Positions 8,346 to 16,708 of a stretch of 49,681 nucleotides of DNA are shown in pieces. The stretch is from an uncultured Lachnospiraceae bacterium (lineage in GTDB: Bacteria > Bacillota > Clostridia > Lachnospirales > Lachnospiraceae): assembly GCA_902777355.1 (NCBI GenBank), contig CACYTU010000037.1:1-49681 (forward strand). The letters run 5' to 3'. Within the stretch, counting starts at the first letter, position 1. Each line of letters opens with the position of its first letter. A program made the translations under genes and the position numbers. The notes beneath the pieces are model-generated. The model saw only the letters and a program-made list of their open reading frames with translations, did not search any database and had not been told where the DNA came from.

Positions 8346-9005
8346 TTGGACTGGACTTTTATCAAAGAAGTTCTGCCTTTATACCAGAAGGCGGCAATAT
8401 TGACGGTGAAAATCGGCTTTGCGGGAATCATACTCTCGATCCTGATCGGGCTTGCATGCGCTGCCGTGCAGAACTACCGGATCCCGGTCATCAGTCAGCT
8501 CATTTCCGTCTACATCGAAATCAGCCGTAATACCCCCCTGCTGATCCAGCTCTTTTTTATCTATTACGGGCTTCCCAAAATAGGGATCCGGACCAACCCC
8601 GAAATCTGCGGGATCGCGGGACTGGCTTTTCTGGGCGGAAGCTACATGGCAGAGGCCTTCCGCAGCGGAATCGATGCGATAGAGCCCATCCAGATTGAGA
8701 GCGCCTACAGCCTGGGACTGGATAAAAAGCAGACTTTCATGTATGTAGTTTTTCCACAGGCATTATCCATCAGCATGCCGGCCTTCATGGCAAACGTTAT
8801 TTTCCTTCTCAAAGAGACAAGTGTTTTCTCGGCAATCAGCCTCATGGACCTGATGTTTACCGCAAAAGACCTGATCGGACTGTATTACCAGACGACAGAG
8901 AGCCTGTTTCTGCTGGTAGTTTTCTATCTGCTGATCCTGCTTCCGGTTTCACTTGCCGGGAGTCTGCTCGAAAAGAAGCTCCGCTACGCCGGATTCGGAA
9001 CTTGA
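8346..9005 (+). CDS. Polar amino acid ABC transporter permease 1
   Basis: A 219-residue inner-membrane permease of the HisM/GlnP type. Visible are the family phrases EISRNTPLLIQLFFIYYGLP, GGSYMAEAFRSGIDAI and the EAA-like loop ESAYSLGLDKKQTFMYVVFPQAL, which contacts the ATPase. I chose TTG 8346 (AAGGA seven bases upstream) because the promoter at 8260-8288 overlaps the longer GTG start at 8280, and the shorter form has the usual family length. The last codons (LRYAGFGT, stop TGA) are also the first unit of a 45-bp tandem array leading to the second permease. Substrate class is inferred from family; specificity unknown. Confidence 0.92.
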   Translation: MDWTFIKEVLPLYQKAAILTVKIGFAGIILSILIGLACAAVQNYRIPVISQLISVYIEISRNTPLLIQLFFIYYGLPKIGIRTNPEICGIAGLAFLGGSYMAEAFRSGIDAIEPIQIESAYSLGLDKKQTFMYVVFPQALSISMPAFMANVIFLLKETSVFSAISLMDLMFTAKDLIGLYYQTTESLFLLVVFYLLILLPVSLAGSLLEKKLRYAGFGT

Positions 9006-9282
9006 TGATTCTTTTAAAGGCAGCTCTGTAATGCCGGATCCGGAACTTAACTGTTTTTTGAAGAAAAACTCCGCTACGCCGGATTGGGGACTTGATGATC
9101 CTTTTAAAGGCAGCTCTGTAATGCCGGATCCGGAACTTAACTGTTTTTTGAAGAAAAACTCCGCTGCGCCGGATTGGGGACTTGACTGCTCTTTTTGAAA
9201 AAAGCTCCGCTATGCCGGATCTGGGACTTGATCATTCTTTTTTAGGAGGCTCCGCTATGCCGGATTTGGGACTTGAGGTTCT
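8979..9282 (+). repeat. 45-bp tandem array bridging two permease genes
   Basis: Units start at 8979, 9024, 9069, 9114, 9159, 9205 and 9250; spacing is 45 bp except one of 46. The core is ctccgctatgccggat-tgggacttga. Unit 1 is the 3' end of permease 1; unit 7 carries the ATG of permease 2, with its ribosome site AGGAGG just upstream. Units 2-6 carry ATG/RBS-like or stop-like variants. The unit is a multiple of three, so a frame stays open through most of the array. Confidence 0.9.
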
Positions 9283-9931
9283 GTTTAAAGGAAAAAATCT
9301 TACAAGAGTGCTCGGCGGCCTGGGGGTGGCGCTGCGCATCAGTCTGATTTCGGTAATCATCAGTATATTTGCGGGTATCATCATCGGAATGCTGATGACC
9401 TGGAAAAATCCGATCAGCAGGGCGATCACGCGATGTTATCTGGAAATCGTCCGGATCATGCCCCAGATGGTTCTGCTTTTTCTGGTCTATTTCGGCACGA
9501 CGAGGGTTTTCGGCTGGAATCTGTCAGGCGAATTGTCCGCTGTAATCGTCTTTTCCTTCTGGGGAACAGCGGAAATGGGTGACCTGGTCAGAGGAGCGGT
9601 CATGAGCATCCCCGCCCACCAGTACGAGAGCGCGGCCGCCCTGGGGCTCACGGGAATGCAGACCTATCGTTATATAGTACTGCCCCAGACTGTCAGGCGG
9701 CTGATCCCCCTCTCCATCAATCTGATCACCCGCATGATCAAGACGACCAGCCTGGTGCTGATGATCGGAGTCGTGGAAATTCTCAAAGTCGCGCAGCAGA
9801 TCATAGAGGCAAACCGTATGAGCAGTCCGAACGCCGCCTTCGGTGTGTATCTGACGGTGTTCCTGATGTACTTCGCCGCCTGCTGGCCGATCAGCATGCT
9901 GGCAAAATACCTGGAAAAACAATGGAGGTAA
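9257..9931 (+). CDS. Polar amino acid ABC transporter permease 2
   Basis: A 224-residue permease with the same architecture as its upstream partner: membrane helices, [18 protein letters not shown], and the EAA loop [26 protein letters not shown] 9257 is preceded by AGGAGG with seven bases of spacing. Its first residues (MPDLGLEVL) come from the 45-bp array, so the true ancestral N-terminus may have been altered by repeat expansion. Its stop TAA lies inside the ribosome site of the ATPase gene, indicating translational coupling. Confidence 0.92.
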   Translation: MPDLGLEVLFKGKNLTRVLGGLGVALRISLISVIISIFAGIIIGMLMTWKNPISRAITRCYLEIVRIMPQMVLLFLVYFGTTRVFGWNLSGELSAVIVFSFWGTAEMGDLVRGAVMSIPAHQYESAAALGLTGMQTYRYIVLPQTVRRLIPLSINLITRMIKTTSLVLMIGVVEILKVAQQIIEANRMSSPNAAFGVYLTVFLMYFAACWPISMLAKYLEKQWR

Positions 9932-9938
9932 GCGGAAG

Positions 9939-10691
9939 TTGGAAACGGTACTAACGATCAGCCACCTGAAAAAACAGTATGATGACCTGACGGTACTGAA
10001 GGATTTCAGCCTGACAGTACATGAAGGAGAAGTGATCGTTATCGTCGGTCCCAGCGGATGCGGCAAGAGCACTCTCCTTCGATGTATCAACGCGCTGGAG
10101 GAAATACAGGATGGAGAAATCCTGCTGGACGGAAATCCGATCTCAAAAAAGAGTAAGAACCTGGCAGGAATCCGTCAGAAAATCGGAATGGTCTTCCAGA
10201 GCTATGAATTGTTCCCGCACCTGAATGTTCTGGACAATATTACACTTGCACCGACCAAAGTCCAGAAGCGGTCCTTAGAGGAAGCCAGGAAAGAAGCGAT
10301 GGCTCTTTTGACCCGCGTCGGGCTCGCGGACAAGGCTGAAAGCTTTCCCAGGCAGCTCTCCGGCGGCCAGAAACAGAGAGTCGCAATCGTGCGCGCCCTT
10401 TGTATGAACCCGGAGATCATGCTTTTTGATGAGGTTACGGCCGCACTGGATCCGGAGATGGTCCGGGAAGTTCTGGACGTGATTCTGGGACTGGCAAACC
10501 AGAAAAAGACCATGCTGATCGTCACCCATGAAATGCAGTTCGCAAGAGCCGTTGCGGACAGAATCATCTTTCTGGACGAAGGCGTGATCAAAGAGGAAGG
10601 AAGCCCGGAGGAATTTTTTGACGCCCCGAAAACAGAAAGGGCCCGGGAATTTCTGAGAACATTTACTTTTGAGCGCAAGCATACAGATTAA
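9939..10691 (+). CDS. Polar amino acid ABC transporter ATP-binding protein
   Basis: A 250-residue ABC ATPase. Walker [10 protein letters not shown] is at about residues 35-43, the Q-loop at [16 protein letters not shown], the signature LSGGQKQR at about 141, Walker [15 protein letters not shown] and the switch histidine in VTHEM. This is the GlnQ/HisP type. The start is TTG 9939, with GGAGG ten bases upstream overlapping the previous stop. The first residue of Walker B's usual catalytic DEPT motif is changed to DEVT, as in other amino acid importers. It should energise the two permeases. Confidence 0.95.
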   Translation: METVLTISHLKKQYDDLTVLKDFSLTVHEGEVIVIVGPSGCGKSTLLRCINALEEIQDGEILLDGNPISKKSKNLAGIRQKIGMVFQSYELFPHLNVLDNITLAPTKVQKRSLEEARKEAMALLTRVGLADKAESFPRQLSGGQKQRVAIVRALCMNPEIMLFDEVTAALDPEMVREVLDVILGLANQKKTMLIVTHEMQFARAVADRIIFLDEGVIKEEGSPEEFFDAPKTERAREFLRTFTFERKHTD

Positions 10692-10735
10692 GCACCGACG
10701 GCATATGGCCGTCTAAAAAACGGCAAAAAATGCCG

Positions 10736-10822
10736 AAAAAACAAGACAGTCAAAGCAAATGCCGGAAAAACAAGACATTCAAAGCAAATACCGGAAAACA
10801 AGACGGCCATATCAAATACCGG
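10736..10822 (+). repeat. About 29-bp tandem repeats, ATPase to binding-protein gap
   Basis: Three to four units of the form aaaaacaagacattcaaagc followed by aaataccgg, with growing divergence. Just upstream GACGGC-atatg-GCCGTC (10697-10713) can fold but is followed by A-runs, not T-runs. The long gap may let the binding protein be expressed separately or by readthrough. Confidence 0.75.
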
Positions 10823-10890
10823 AGCAGAATATAATCGGAAAAACAAAATGAAGTACTGCTGCAACACTTAATAATTTCAGGGAGGAAAAC

Positions 10891-11859
10891 ATGAAAAAGT
10901 TACGTAAACTGTCAGGTCTTATCATAGCATCCATACTGGCTGTCACGCTGGCAGCCTGCGGTTCTTCCGGATCCCCGCAGGGAGGCGCCTCTGCTCCGCA
11001 GGGAACGGATTCCGCCCAACAGGAAGCCGCTGCAGGCGTTTCCGCGGACGCTTCCACGGCAGGCGTTGCTGAACAGGCAGCTGCCCCGGATGCTGTCTAC
11101 AGAACACTGGACCAGATCAAAGAGAGCGGAACCATCAATATCGGCGTCTTCTCCGACAAAAACCCCTTCGGATATGTAGATGAAAACGGCGAATACCAGG
11201 GCTATGACGTTTATTTCGCCAGACGGATCGGCGAAGATCTGGGCGTAGAGATCAATTACGTATCAACAGAAGCCGCAAACCGCGTGGAATATCTGGAGAC
11301 AGGAAAAGCGGATATCATCCTGGCCAATTTCACAGTGACCGAAGAGAGAGCCGAAAAGGTCGACTTCGCGCTTCCCTACATGAATGTGGCACTTGGCGTT
11401 GTCTCTCCCGACAGCCGGGTGATCAAGGACCTGTCAGAGCTCGGTCCCGATGATCAGGTGATCGTCATCTCCGGAACGACCGCGGAGACCTACCTGATCG
11501 AGAACAACCCCGAAATCAAACTCCAGAAATACGACACCTACGCAAATGCCAAGAACGCTCTGGAAAACGGCAATGCCGTCGCCTGGGCCAATGACAACAC
11601 AGAAGTAATCGCATTTGCCCTGCAGAATCCGGGCTATACCGTGGGCATCCCCTCCCTCGGAAGCCAGGACACCATCGCTCCCGCCGTCTCCAAAGGGAAT
11701 GAGTCCCTGCTCAACTGGATCAACGATGAGATCAAAGCCCTTGGAGAAGAGAATTTCTTCCACAAGGACTATGAAGAGACCCTGGCGGACACCTACGGCC
11801 TGGACTATGAAGAGAGCCTGGTAGTGGAAGGCGGCGCTCCCGCCGCAGCCGGCGAGTAA
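10891..11859 (+). CDS. Amino acid ABC transporter substrate-binding lipoprotein
   Basis: A 322-residue solute-binding protein of family 3. The signal peptide ends in a lipobox (LAACGSS, Cys at about 24), then an Ala/Gln/Ser linker to residue 65. The binding domain follows: TINIGVFSDKNPFGYVDENG, the GYDVYFARRIGEDLGV helix, YLETGKADIILANFTVTEER and VDFALPYM. The ATG has GGAGG seven bases upstream. It completes the importer with the two permeases and the ATPase. The phrases ANFTVTEER and FSLPY-like motifs are typical of cystine/glutamine-type binding proteins; the actual ligand is uncertain. Confidence 0.94.
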   Translation: MKKLRKLSGLIIASILAVTLAACGSSGSPQGGASAPQGTDSAQQEAAAGVSADASTAGVAEQAAAPDAVYRTLDQIKESGTINIGVFSDKNPFGYVDENGEYQGYDVYFARRIGEDLGVEINYVSTEAANRVEYLETGKADIILANFTVTEERAEKVDFALPYMNVALGVVSPDSRVIKDLSELGPDDQVIVISGTTAETYLIENNPEIKLQKYDTYANAKNALENGNAVAWANDNTEVIAFALQNPGYTVGIPSLGSQDTIAPAVSKGNESLLNWINDEIKALGEENFFHKDYEETLADTYGLDYEESLVVEGGAPAAAGE

Positions 11860-11883
11860 CCTGCCCCTTGCTCTTTTGTGATG

Positions 11884-12017
11884 TAAAGCCGTATAGAGAT
11901 AAAAGCGAAATCGTAAAGATGTAAAAGTGAAGCCGTAAAGAGGTAGAAGCGAAGCCGTAAAGAGGTAGAAGCGAAGCCGCTAAAGAAGTAAAAGTGAAGC
12001 CGTAAAGAAGTAAAAAA
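11884..12017 (+). repeat. 22-bp tandem array after the binding-protein gene
   Basis: Six units of gaagccgtaaagaggtagaa-gc with 22-23 bp period (starts about 11884, 11907, 11929, 11951, 11973, 11996). Two central units are identical; outer ones diverge. It lies between the stop codon at 11859 and the operon terminator at 12079. Confidence 0.85.
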
Positions 12018-12078
12018 ATACCGCAAAAAATAAAAGTAAACAGGTTAAAAAGTAAAAAAAAGTGCCATAAAACCAGGA

Positions 12079-12135
12079 AGCCCTGTTCGAAGATCCCGAA
12101 GCGGGATCTTCGAACAGGGCTTTCTCTATGCTTTT
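12079..12135 (+). terminator. Strong intrinsic terminator of the amino acid ABC operon
   Basis: A perfect 20-bp stem (12079-12098 with 12102-12121; arm AGCCCTGTTCGAAGATCCCG) with a 3-nt loop, followed by ttctctatgctttttc. Confidence 0.85.
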
Positions 12136-12167
12136 TCTATATATGAAGTCTATACTCTATATATAAG

Positions 12168-12353
12168 GATGTAAAAGTCAAAAGTCAGGAAAAGGCTCTG
12201 AGTATCGTCAATATGCACAAACAACCGCAGGACCATTGCGCAGCTCCGAAGGAGATGTTGCGTGCCTGGTACTTGGGCGCTGGTTTTTAGCGCCCTTAGT
12301 ACCGCTGCCAGGATGATACGGATTTGCTTTTACCACCTTTTGACCCCGACATC
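12168..12353. ncRNA. Structured 186-bp element with symmetric inverted ends (candidate RNA or MITE)
   Basis: The ends are GATGT-5 nt-TCAAAAG (12168-12184) and CTTTTGA-5 nt-ACATC (12337-12353), exactly symmetric. Inside are CTCC-gaa-GGAG (12244-12254) and a long hairpin, GGTACT-t-GGGCGCT with AGCGCCC-tt-AGTACC (12268-12303), plus CCTGG/CCAGG alternatives. No ORF fits. It could be a small non-autonomous repeat or a structured RNA; strand is not determined. Confidence 0.55.
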
Positions 12354-12473
12354 ATATAAAAAAAATGCAATTTGATATGCAATATGCATCCCGGAATCCG
12401 GACACCTTTAATCCGGTTTCCGGGCGGAATAATCAGGGAATCCAGTACTATCTCCTGTCTCTTCCGGAAAAAA

Positions 12474-13226
12474 TTACTGTATTCCCCATCTCTCGAGAAT
12501 CATAGGGATGAAATAGCGCATCTGCTTGAACCACCAGGGCCAGTCGTGATTGACATCATGACCCCAGAAATCGCACCAGGCATTGATGCCCTTCTCGCGG
12601 AAGACGCTCTCGAGATATCTGAGAGAGCGGATGCCGTCTTCTTCCCATGCGCCCTGACCGACGCAGATGATGAGCTGTTTCTGATTGTACTCGTTAATAT
12701 AGGGATGGTCCGCAGGCATGTTGGGCAGGAAGCATTCCGGAGAGTTGTCGTACAGGGTCTCATTCATCCAGCCCCTGAAAAAGTAACTGCTGTCATACAG
12801 ACCGGACAGCGCCACGCATCCGGAGAACAGATCAGGTCTTCTCAGCACAGTGAGCAGGGCGTGATTGGCACCCAGGCTGCAGCCTGTTGTCATGGGGAGC
12901 TTGCCGCCGGTCCTCTCCAGGATGATCGGCATTGCTTCGTTCACGATATAGCGGAAATACAGCTCCTGCTTCCAGGCTCTGCGGCCGAAATCAGGATCGC
13001 CTTCCGACCAGCTTTCTTTATCAATCGTATCCACAACAAAATACTGGATCTTTCCTTCTTCAAGATAATCGCTCAGCACACGGATCATACCGAATTCTTC
13101 ATAATTGTGACAGAGAGAATCCTGTGTGGGAAATGCCAGGAAAGGAACACCGCCGTGGCCGTAAACCATGATGTGCATATCTCTGTTCAGGCACTCACTG
13201 TAATGTGTGATTTCTTCTTTGTACAT
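12474..13226 (-). CDS. Esterase family protein (alpha/beta hydrolase)
   Basis: A 250-residue cytoplasmic alpha/beta hydrolase of the esterase D/antigen-85-like group. The nucleophile elbow is TTGCSLGANHA (G-C-S-L-G, Ser as nucleophile, about residue 118), and the likely catalytic His lies in FWGHDVNHDWPWW near 225. No signal peptide is visible. ATG 13226 has AAGGAG seven bases upstream. A GC-rich hairpin downstream (12390-12424, CCCGGAAtCCGGA arms) may end the transcript. Substrate unknown; such proteins hydrolyse small acyl esters. Confidence 0.88.
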   Translation of the reverse strand: MYKEEITHYSECLNRDMHIMVYGHGGVPFLAFPTQDSLCHNYEEFGMIRVLSDYLEEGKIQYFVVDTIDKESWSEGDPDFGRRAWKQELYFRYIVNEAMPIILERTGGKLPMTTGCSLGANHALLTVLRRPDLFSGCVALSGLYDSSYFFRGWMNETLYDNSPECFLPNMPADHPYINEYNQKQLIICVGQGAWEEDGIRSLRYLESVFREKGINAWCDFWGHDVNHDWPWWFKQMRYFIPMILERWGIQ

Positions 13227-13402
13227 TCATTATCTCCTTTCAGAAGAGTTATTCTTTTTTACGCAATACAGCTGATTATAATGGATTATTACCCATGTGA
13301 CAACTCTTCCGTAAGAACATTCCCGGCATTTTTTATCATGCAGCGGGCAGCCTTAACTGCCTCAAAAAGGAACAAGGTATGTTCAGCCTGACGCATTAAT
13401 CA

Positions 13403-14854
13403 TCAGTCCTCTCCCTTGGTGCTGATATACTCAAACTCATCCATATACGGGTACTCTCTGGCGTCTTTGTCCATACTGTGTTTCTTGCCCTTGTATTCCC
13501 TCTCGATCTCCGGAACAGGCTTACCCCTCAGATTCGAGAGGCGTCTGATGAATTCCCAATCCTTTGGCGTCCCTATATAATCAGGTACTTCCCGCGAAGC
13601 TCTTTTGGGCGCGGCGTCGAAGCACTTGCATTTCCAGACACAAGCCCTGTAAAATTCCTCATCCGACAAAAAGACCGGCTGCTCCTCCCGCTCCACATAG
13701 CGTCCCCTGACCAGCCCGGGTTTCACTTTGCCTGTCACTCTGCGGTTTCGGGCATCAAAGACTTCCCTGGTCCGCAGATTGGCCCAGCGCCAGTTTTTAT
13801 CCCAGGGTTTGCTGTAATATTTTTCAGCGTAGTGCTCATAATACTGCAGGACCAGATCCCACTTGGGCTCCCGCTGCTTTTGTCCCTCGAGCCATGTCAT
13901 ACGCGGTGTCAGTCCAGCTTTCTCAAGAAGGGCCTTACAGGTATCCCGTAGCTCTTTTCTCTCTTCAGGATCCTTCGGCATCTTAAAATCAACCACCGGA
14001 ATCTCCGCGATTTCCGCGAACTCTCTCGCCAATATTCTGACCAGAGCGGTGTCTTTTTCGCCGTTGTCGAAATCCATTACCAGAAAGCTGCGCTCAATCG
14101 CGTCGGACCGCTCCGCGGACCACAGCCTTCCGTCTGTGATGAATTCGTCATACCACACGCGAAAGCCCATCCGGTTCAGAATCTCGACGAATTCAAAAGC
14201 CTCCCTTAAGTCTGCAGGGGAGTAGTTCAGGTAAATATAGGGCTCTTCTCCCTTATAAGGCGAATACAGGCATTCTTCTTCCTTCATTCTGATCCCGACC
14301 CCGTCCAGGGCTTCCATCAGGCCGATCCTGCTGCCGGCGCCCGCCTTCTCCCGGATTTCGTGCATTGCGCCTTCAGGCACCTTTGCCTGATAGACAGACC
14401 GCAGATCCATGAGCGCATAGCCAAGCAGATTAAGGCCTTCCCATTGCTCCGGGTCCTGGCACTCTGGTTGATCCAGACTCAGGCCGATGCCGAATTCTTC
14501 ATCGTCAGGGTCGCAATAGACCAGCATTTCCTCCCCGGTTCTGAGCAGCTCCGCGATGTATGCCGGATTATGATCAAATTTTCCCTTTAATCCGCGGGCA
14601 AGAATGATGCTGCGCTGCCCCTTCCAGATATTCTCGTCAAATCCTTTTACGGTCCTGCCGATGCGCCGGATCACGTTATTATTCCATTCATTAAAGATCT
14701 TCCACGCCGTCTCCCGATCTCCGAACAGGCTTGCCCTGCAGAACATGAGATACTGTGTCATGGAAGAAAAATCCAGATATTCCACCCTGAAGCTCTCCGG
14801 GTAATCATTGCTGAAGAATCCGTGCTCCTTAAATTTGTCTCCAAAAAGAATCAT
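13403..14854 (-). CDS. NADAR-TIR domain fusion protein
   Basis: A 483-residue cytoplasmic protein with two nucleotide-related domains. Residues 1-150 match the NADAR/YbiA fold: HGFFSNDYPESF, FCRASLFGDRETAWKI, RRIGRTVKGFDENIWKGQR, KFDHNPAYIAELLRTG, DPDDEEFGIGL. NADAR proteins act on ADP-ribose or riboflavin intermediates. Residues 205-290 match a TIR domain: EPYIYLNYSPADLREAF, RMGFRVWYDEFITDGRLWSAERSDAIERS; Glu278 (LAREFAEI) is a candidate for the NAD-cleaving glutamate. Residues 300-483 are unassigned. The NADAR position usually held by Glu reads Gln here (SSMTQYLMF). ATG 14854 has GGGGAGG 13 bases upstream. It follows the Smr and glycosyltransferase genes on one strand. Domain calls are by eye; activity unknown. 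Confidence 0.8.
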   Translation of the reverse strand: MILFGDKFKEHGFFSNDYPESFRVEYLDFSSMTQYLMFCRASLFGDRETAWKIFNEWNNNVIRRIGRTVKGFDENIWKGQRSIILARGLKGKFDHNPAYIAELLRTGEEMLVYCDPDDEEFGIGLSLDQPECQDPEQWEGLNLLGYALMDLRSVYQAKVPEGAMHEIREKAGAGSRIGLMEALDGVGIRMKEEECLYSPYKGEEPYIYLNYSPADLREAFEFVEILNRMGFRVWYDEFITDGRLWSAERSDAIERSFLVMDFDNGEKDTALVRILAREFAEIAEIPVVDFKMPKDPEERKELRDTCKALLEKAGLTPRMTWLEGQKQREPKWDLVLQYYEHYAEKYYSKPWDKNWRWANLRTREVFDARNRRVTGKVKPGLVRGRYVEREEQPVFLSDEEFYRACVWKCKCFDAAPKRASREVPDYIGTPKDWEFIRRLSNLRGKPVPEIEREYKGKKHSMDKDAREYPYMDEFEYISTKGED

Positions 14855-14932
14855 CTGTGTGAAAACACCTCCCCTGTTCAAAGATTTTCTTTTCAAAGTG
14901 CTGTTGTCAAAGTGCTGCTGTCAAAGAAACGG

Positions 14933-15181
14933 TCAATACAGTTCTTTCAGTACCAGCACGGTAATCCCGGGGTTGTCTCCCGGCATGATCCGTTTTACCT
15001 TCGGGTCATATCGATACCAGTCGTAAATCATGGACCTGAGACTTGTGCCCCGGTTATAGCCATGGACCAGCTGCAGATGATAGGTCGCCGGCCCTGCGGA
15101 CGCAATGGCTTTATCAATGACTTTGACCGCCTCCTCCTGCCGCAGGCCGTGCAGATCGATCTTTACAAAAGCTTCGCTCAA
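14933..15181 (-). CDS. Small Smr domain protein
   Basis: An 82-residue protein that is almost only a Smr (small MutS-related) domain: VKIDLHGLRQEEAVKVIDKAI at the start and LVHGYNRGTSLRSMI in the middle, the two signature motifs. Smr domains are nucleases or RNA/DNA binders (in MutS2 and in ribosome-rescue factors). The start is TTG 15181 with GGAGG nine bases upstream. It sits about 40 bases after the glycosyltransferase and 78 bases before the NADAR-TIR gene, so it is probably co-transcribed with them. Confidence 0.88.
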   Translation of the reverse strand: MSEAFVKIDLHGLRQEEAVKVIDKAIASAGPATYHLQLVHGYNRGTSLRSMIYDWYRYDPKVKRIMPGDNPGITVLVLKELY

Positions 15182-15222
15182 AATGGCTCACCTCCCTGAA
15201 AGTCCCTTTATTCCTTAGACCC

Positions 15223-16398
15223 TTAGTCCTTTGGTACCTTTTCCCCCGCCAGGCTTTCCAGGAAGGCTCTGGCCTCTGCAGCTCCGCCGCACGCCCGGAA
15301 GCTCTCGGAGATTCTGCAGGCACTTTCTTTATAGGCAGGTTCATGCAGGACCTTTTTTAAGGCCTGTAGAATATCCTCCTCTGTAATGGACTGCAGGCTG
15401 GTTCCGGCACCCAGCTCCTCTGCCCGCTTTGCCACGGCCCCCTGCTCCGGTGTCTGCGGGAACAGGACCAGCGGAACCTGAAAGTACAATCCTTCTGAAG
15501 CGGAATTCATGCCGCAGTGTGTGATAAAAGCATCCGCTATGGATAAGGCCGCCATCTGATCAACAGACTCATAAACCTGGATATTCCCGGGCAGATCGTC
15601 GAAATGTTCTGTATTCGTACCCATGGAAATGATGACCTGCCAGTCTGTCTGCCCCAGGGCATGAATGCAGTTCCGGTAGAAATCCCTGTTCTGATTGATT
15701 GTACCCATGGAGATATACACGGTCTTTTCCGCTGTTTTCTCAAAGGGCTTCGTGATCGGTCTGATCGAAGGCCCTATGAAATGATACCGGTCGGAAAAAG
15801 TGTCGGAGCAGGGCTGAAAGTATTTTGATGTATAAACGATGGTATTTGTTTCATTGTCATTCTGAACAATATCCAGTATCCCCTTTACCGGATACCCTTT
15901 TTCCTGCAGACGCCGGATCTGTTTATGAATCTTCGGCATGGTAAGGAGCATCTTTGCGATATCCCACGGCGTTTCCTTCATATACCTTGCGGAGTGCTGA
16001 TTAAAGGCAAAAGTCGTGGTTGAGGATACATAGGGAAGTCCGTGCTTCATGGCCACCAGCTTTCCCCAGAAGGCAACCGAATCGGATACAACAAGATCGG
16101 GTTTTATCTCTCCGACTTTCTCCGTCGTCATCTCATCAAGCGCAAGGGTAGAAGAGACAAGCAGTTCCGTCGCAAATGCCTTGTCCTTGCCGACCCGGTC
16201 CGCATTCCCCTTGTCCTCCATATCAAAATCGTATCCGTCACATCCTATAAAGACAGCACCCGCCTGCTCAATCTCTTCCCGAAACATCTCAAAAGAAAAA
16301 TAATAGACCTTATGCCCTGCAGCAGTCAGTTCTTTCACAACACCGAGCGTCGGATTGGTATGACCGTGCGCCGGAATACAAAACCATGCAATCTTCAT
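15223..16398 (-). CDS. MGT-family glycosyltransferase (GT1, macrolide glycosyltransferase-like)
   Basis: A 391-residue GT-B enzyme. The N-terminal acceptor domain begins MKIAWFCIPAHGHTNPTLG, with the likely catalytic His in AHGHTNP. The C-terminal donor-sugar domain carries VYISMGTINQ, VYESVDQMAALSIADAFITHCGMNSASEGLYFQVPLVLFPQTPEQ, the UDP-sugar motif. Relatives transfer glucose or glucuronate from UDP-sugars to small hydrophobic molecules, often for detoxification. The ribosome site GGGGAGG lies inside the end of an upstream gene remnant. It is first in the apparent operon with Smr and NADAR-TIR. Confidence 0.93.
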   Translation of the reverse strand: MKIAWFCIPAHGHTNPTLGVVKELTAAGHKVYYFSFEMFREEIEQAGAVFIGCDGYDFDMEDKGNADRVGKDKAFATELLVSSTLALDEMTTEKVGEIKPDLVVSDSVAFWGKLVAMKHGLPYVSSTTTFAFNQHSARYMKETPWDIAKMLLTMPKIHKQIRRLQEKGYPVKGILDIVQNDNETNTIVYTSKYFQPCSDTFSDRYHFIGPSIRPITKPFEKTAEKTVYISMGTINQNRDFYRNCIHALGQTDWQVIISMGTNTEHFDDLPGNIQVYESVDQMAALSIADAFITHCGMNSASEGLYFQVPLVLFPQTPEQGAVAKRAEELGAGTSLQSITEEDILQALKKVLHEPAYKESACRISESFRACGGAAEARAFLESLAGEKVPKD

Positions 16399-16639
16399 TT
16401 ATCCCCTCCCCGTCATGCATCCACTTCAGCACCATGCTGTTCACCCAGATCGCGTAATGGACGCTGTCCTTGTAATTGTTCAGATTCCCGGTTATATCCG
16501 TTCTACTGTTAAAAGAGAACAGATGAATGTTTTTGTGAGGTATTATAAGCTCGGTTATATACGCCTCAGCCTCAAGCATTTTGCAGAGGTTTCCCTCGGT
16601 TTTCCAATTATTCCATGCCACCAGACTGTCCGGATTCAA
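16399..16639 (-). pseudogene. C-terminal remnant of an SGNH-like surface-polysaccharide protein
   Basis: Translation on the minus strand gives WNNWKTEGNLCKMLEAEAY, HKNIHLFSFNSRTDITGNLN and NYKDSVHYAIWVNSMVLKWM, which resembles the end of SGNH/AlgJ-type proteins of cell-surface polysaccharide clusters. The N-terminal two-thirds are missing; the break coincides with the family B repeat at 16633. No proper start remains. The family call is from memory of the motif pattern and is moderate. Confidence 0.5.
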
Positions 16640-16708
16640 GACTCGCCCACGAGTCTTGCGCGCGTATCCCCTGATCTGAAGTCACGGGTATTGCGCGATG
16701 AAGAATAA
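16633..16708 (+). repeat. Full-length family B repeat
   Basis: Two parts: the palindrome GATTCAAGACTCGC/CCACGAGTCTTG, then a second fold (cgcgcgtatccc ... gtcacgggtattgcgcg) and the tail atgaagaataa. The same order, inverted, occurs at 21843-21914; a shortened form lies at 46718-46758. It abuts the broken end of the SGNH remnant. The rest of the gap up to 17185 shows no gene or array. Confidence 0.8.

Noticed and set aside
8953-9198. 81-codon frame through the 45-bp permease array
   Set aside because: The frame is open only because the unit is a multiple of three; it reads as repeated peptides and has no independent start signal.
10697-10720. Terminator after the amino acid ATPase gene
   Set aside because: The hairpin GACGGC-atatg-GCCGTC is followed by A-runs, not a T-run, on the coding strand.
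12372-13391. 339-codon plus-strand frame opposite the esterase
   Set aside because: Antisense shadow; the minus-strand esterase has a catalytic motif and a ribosome site.
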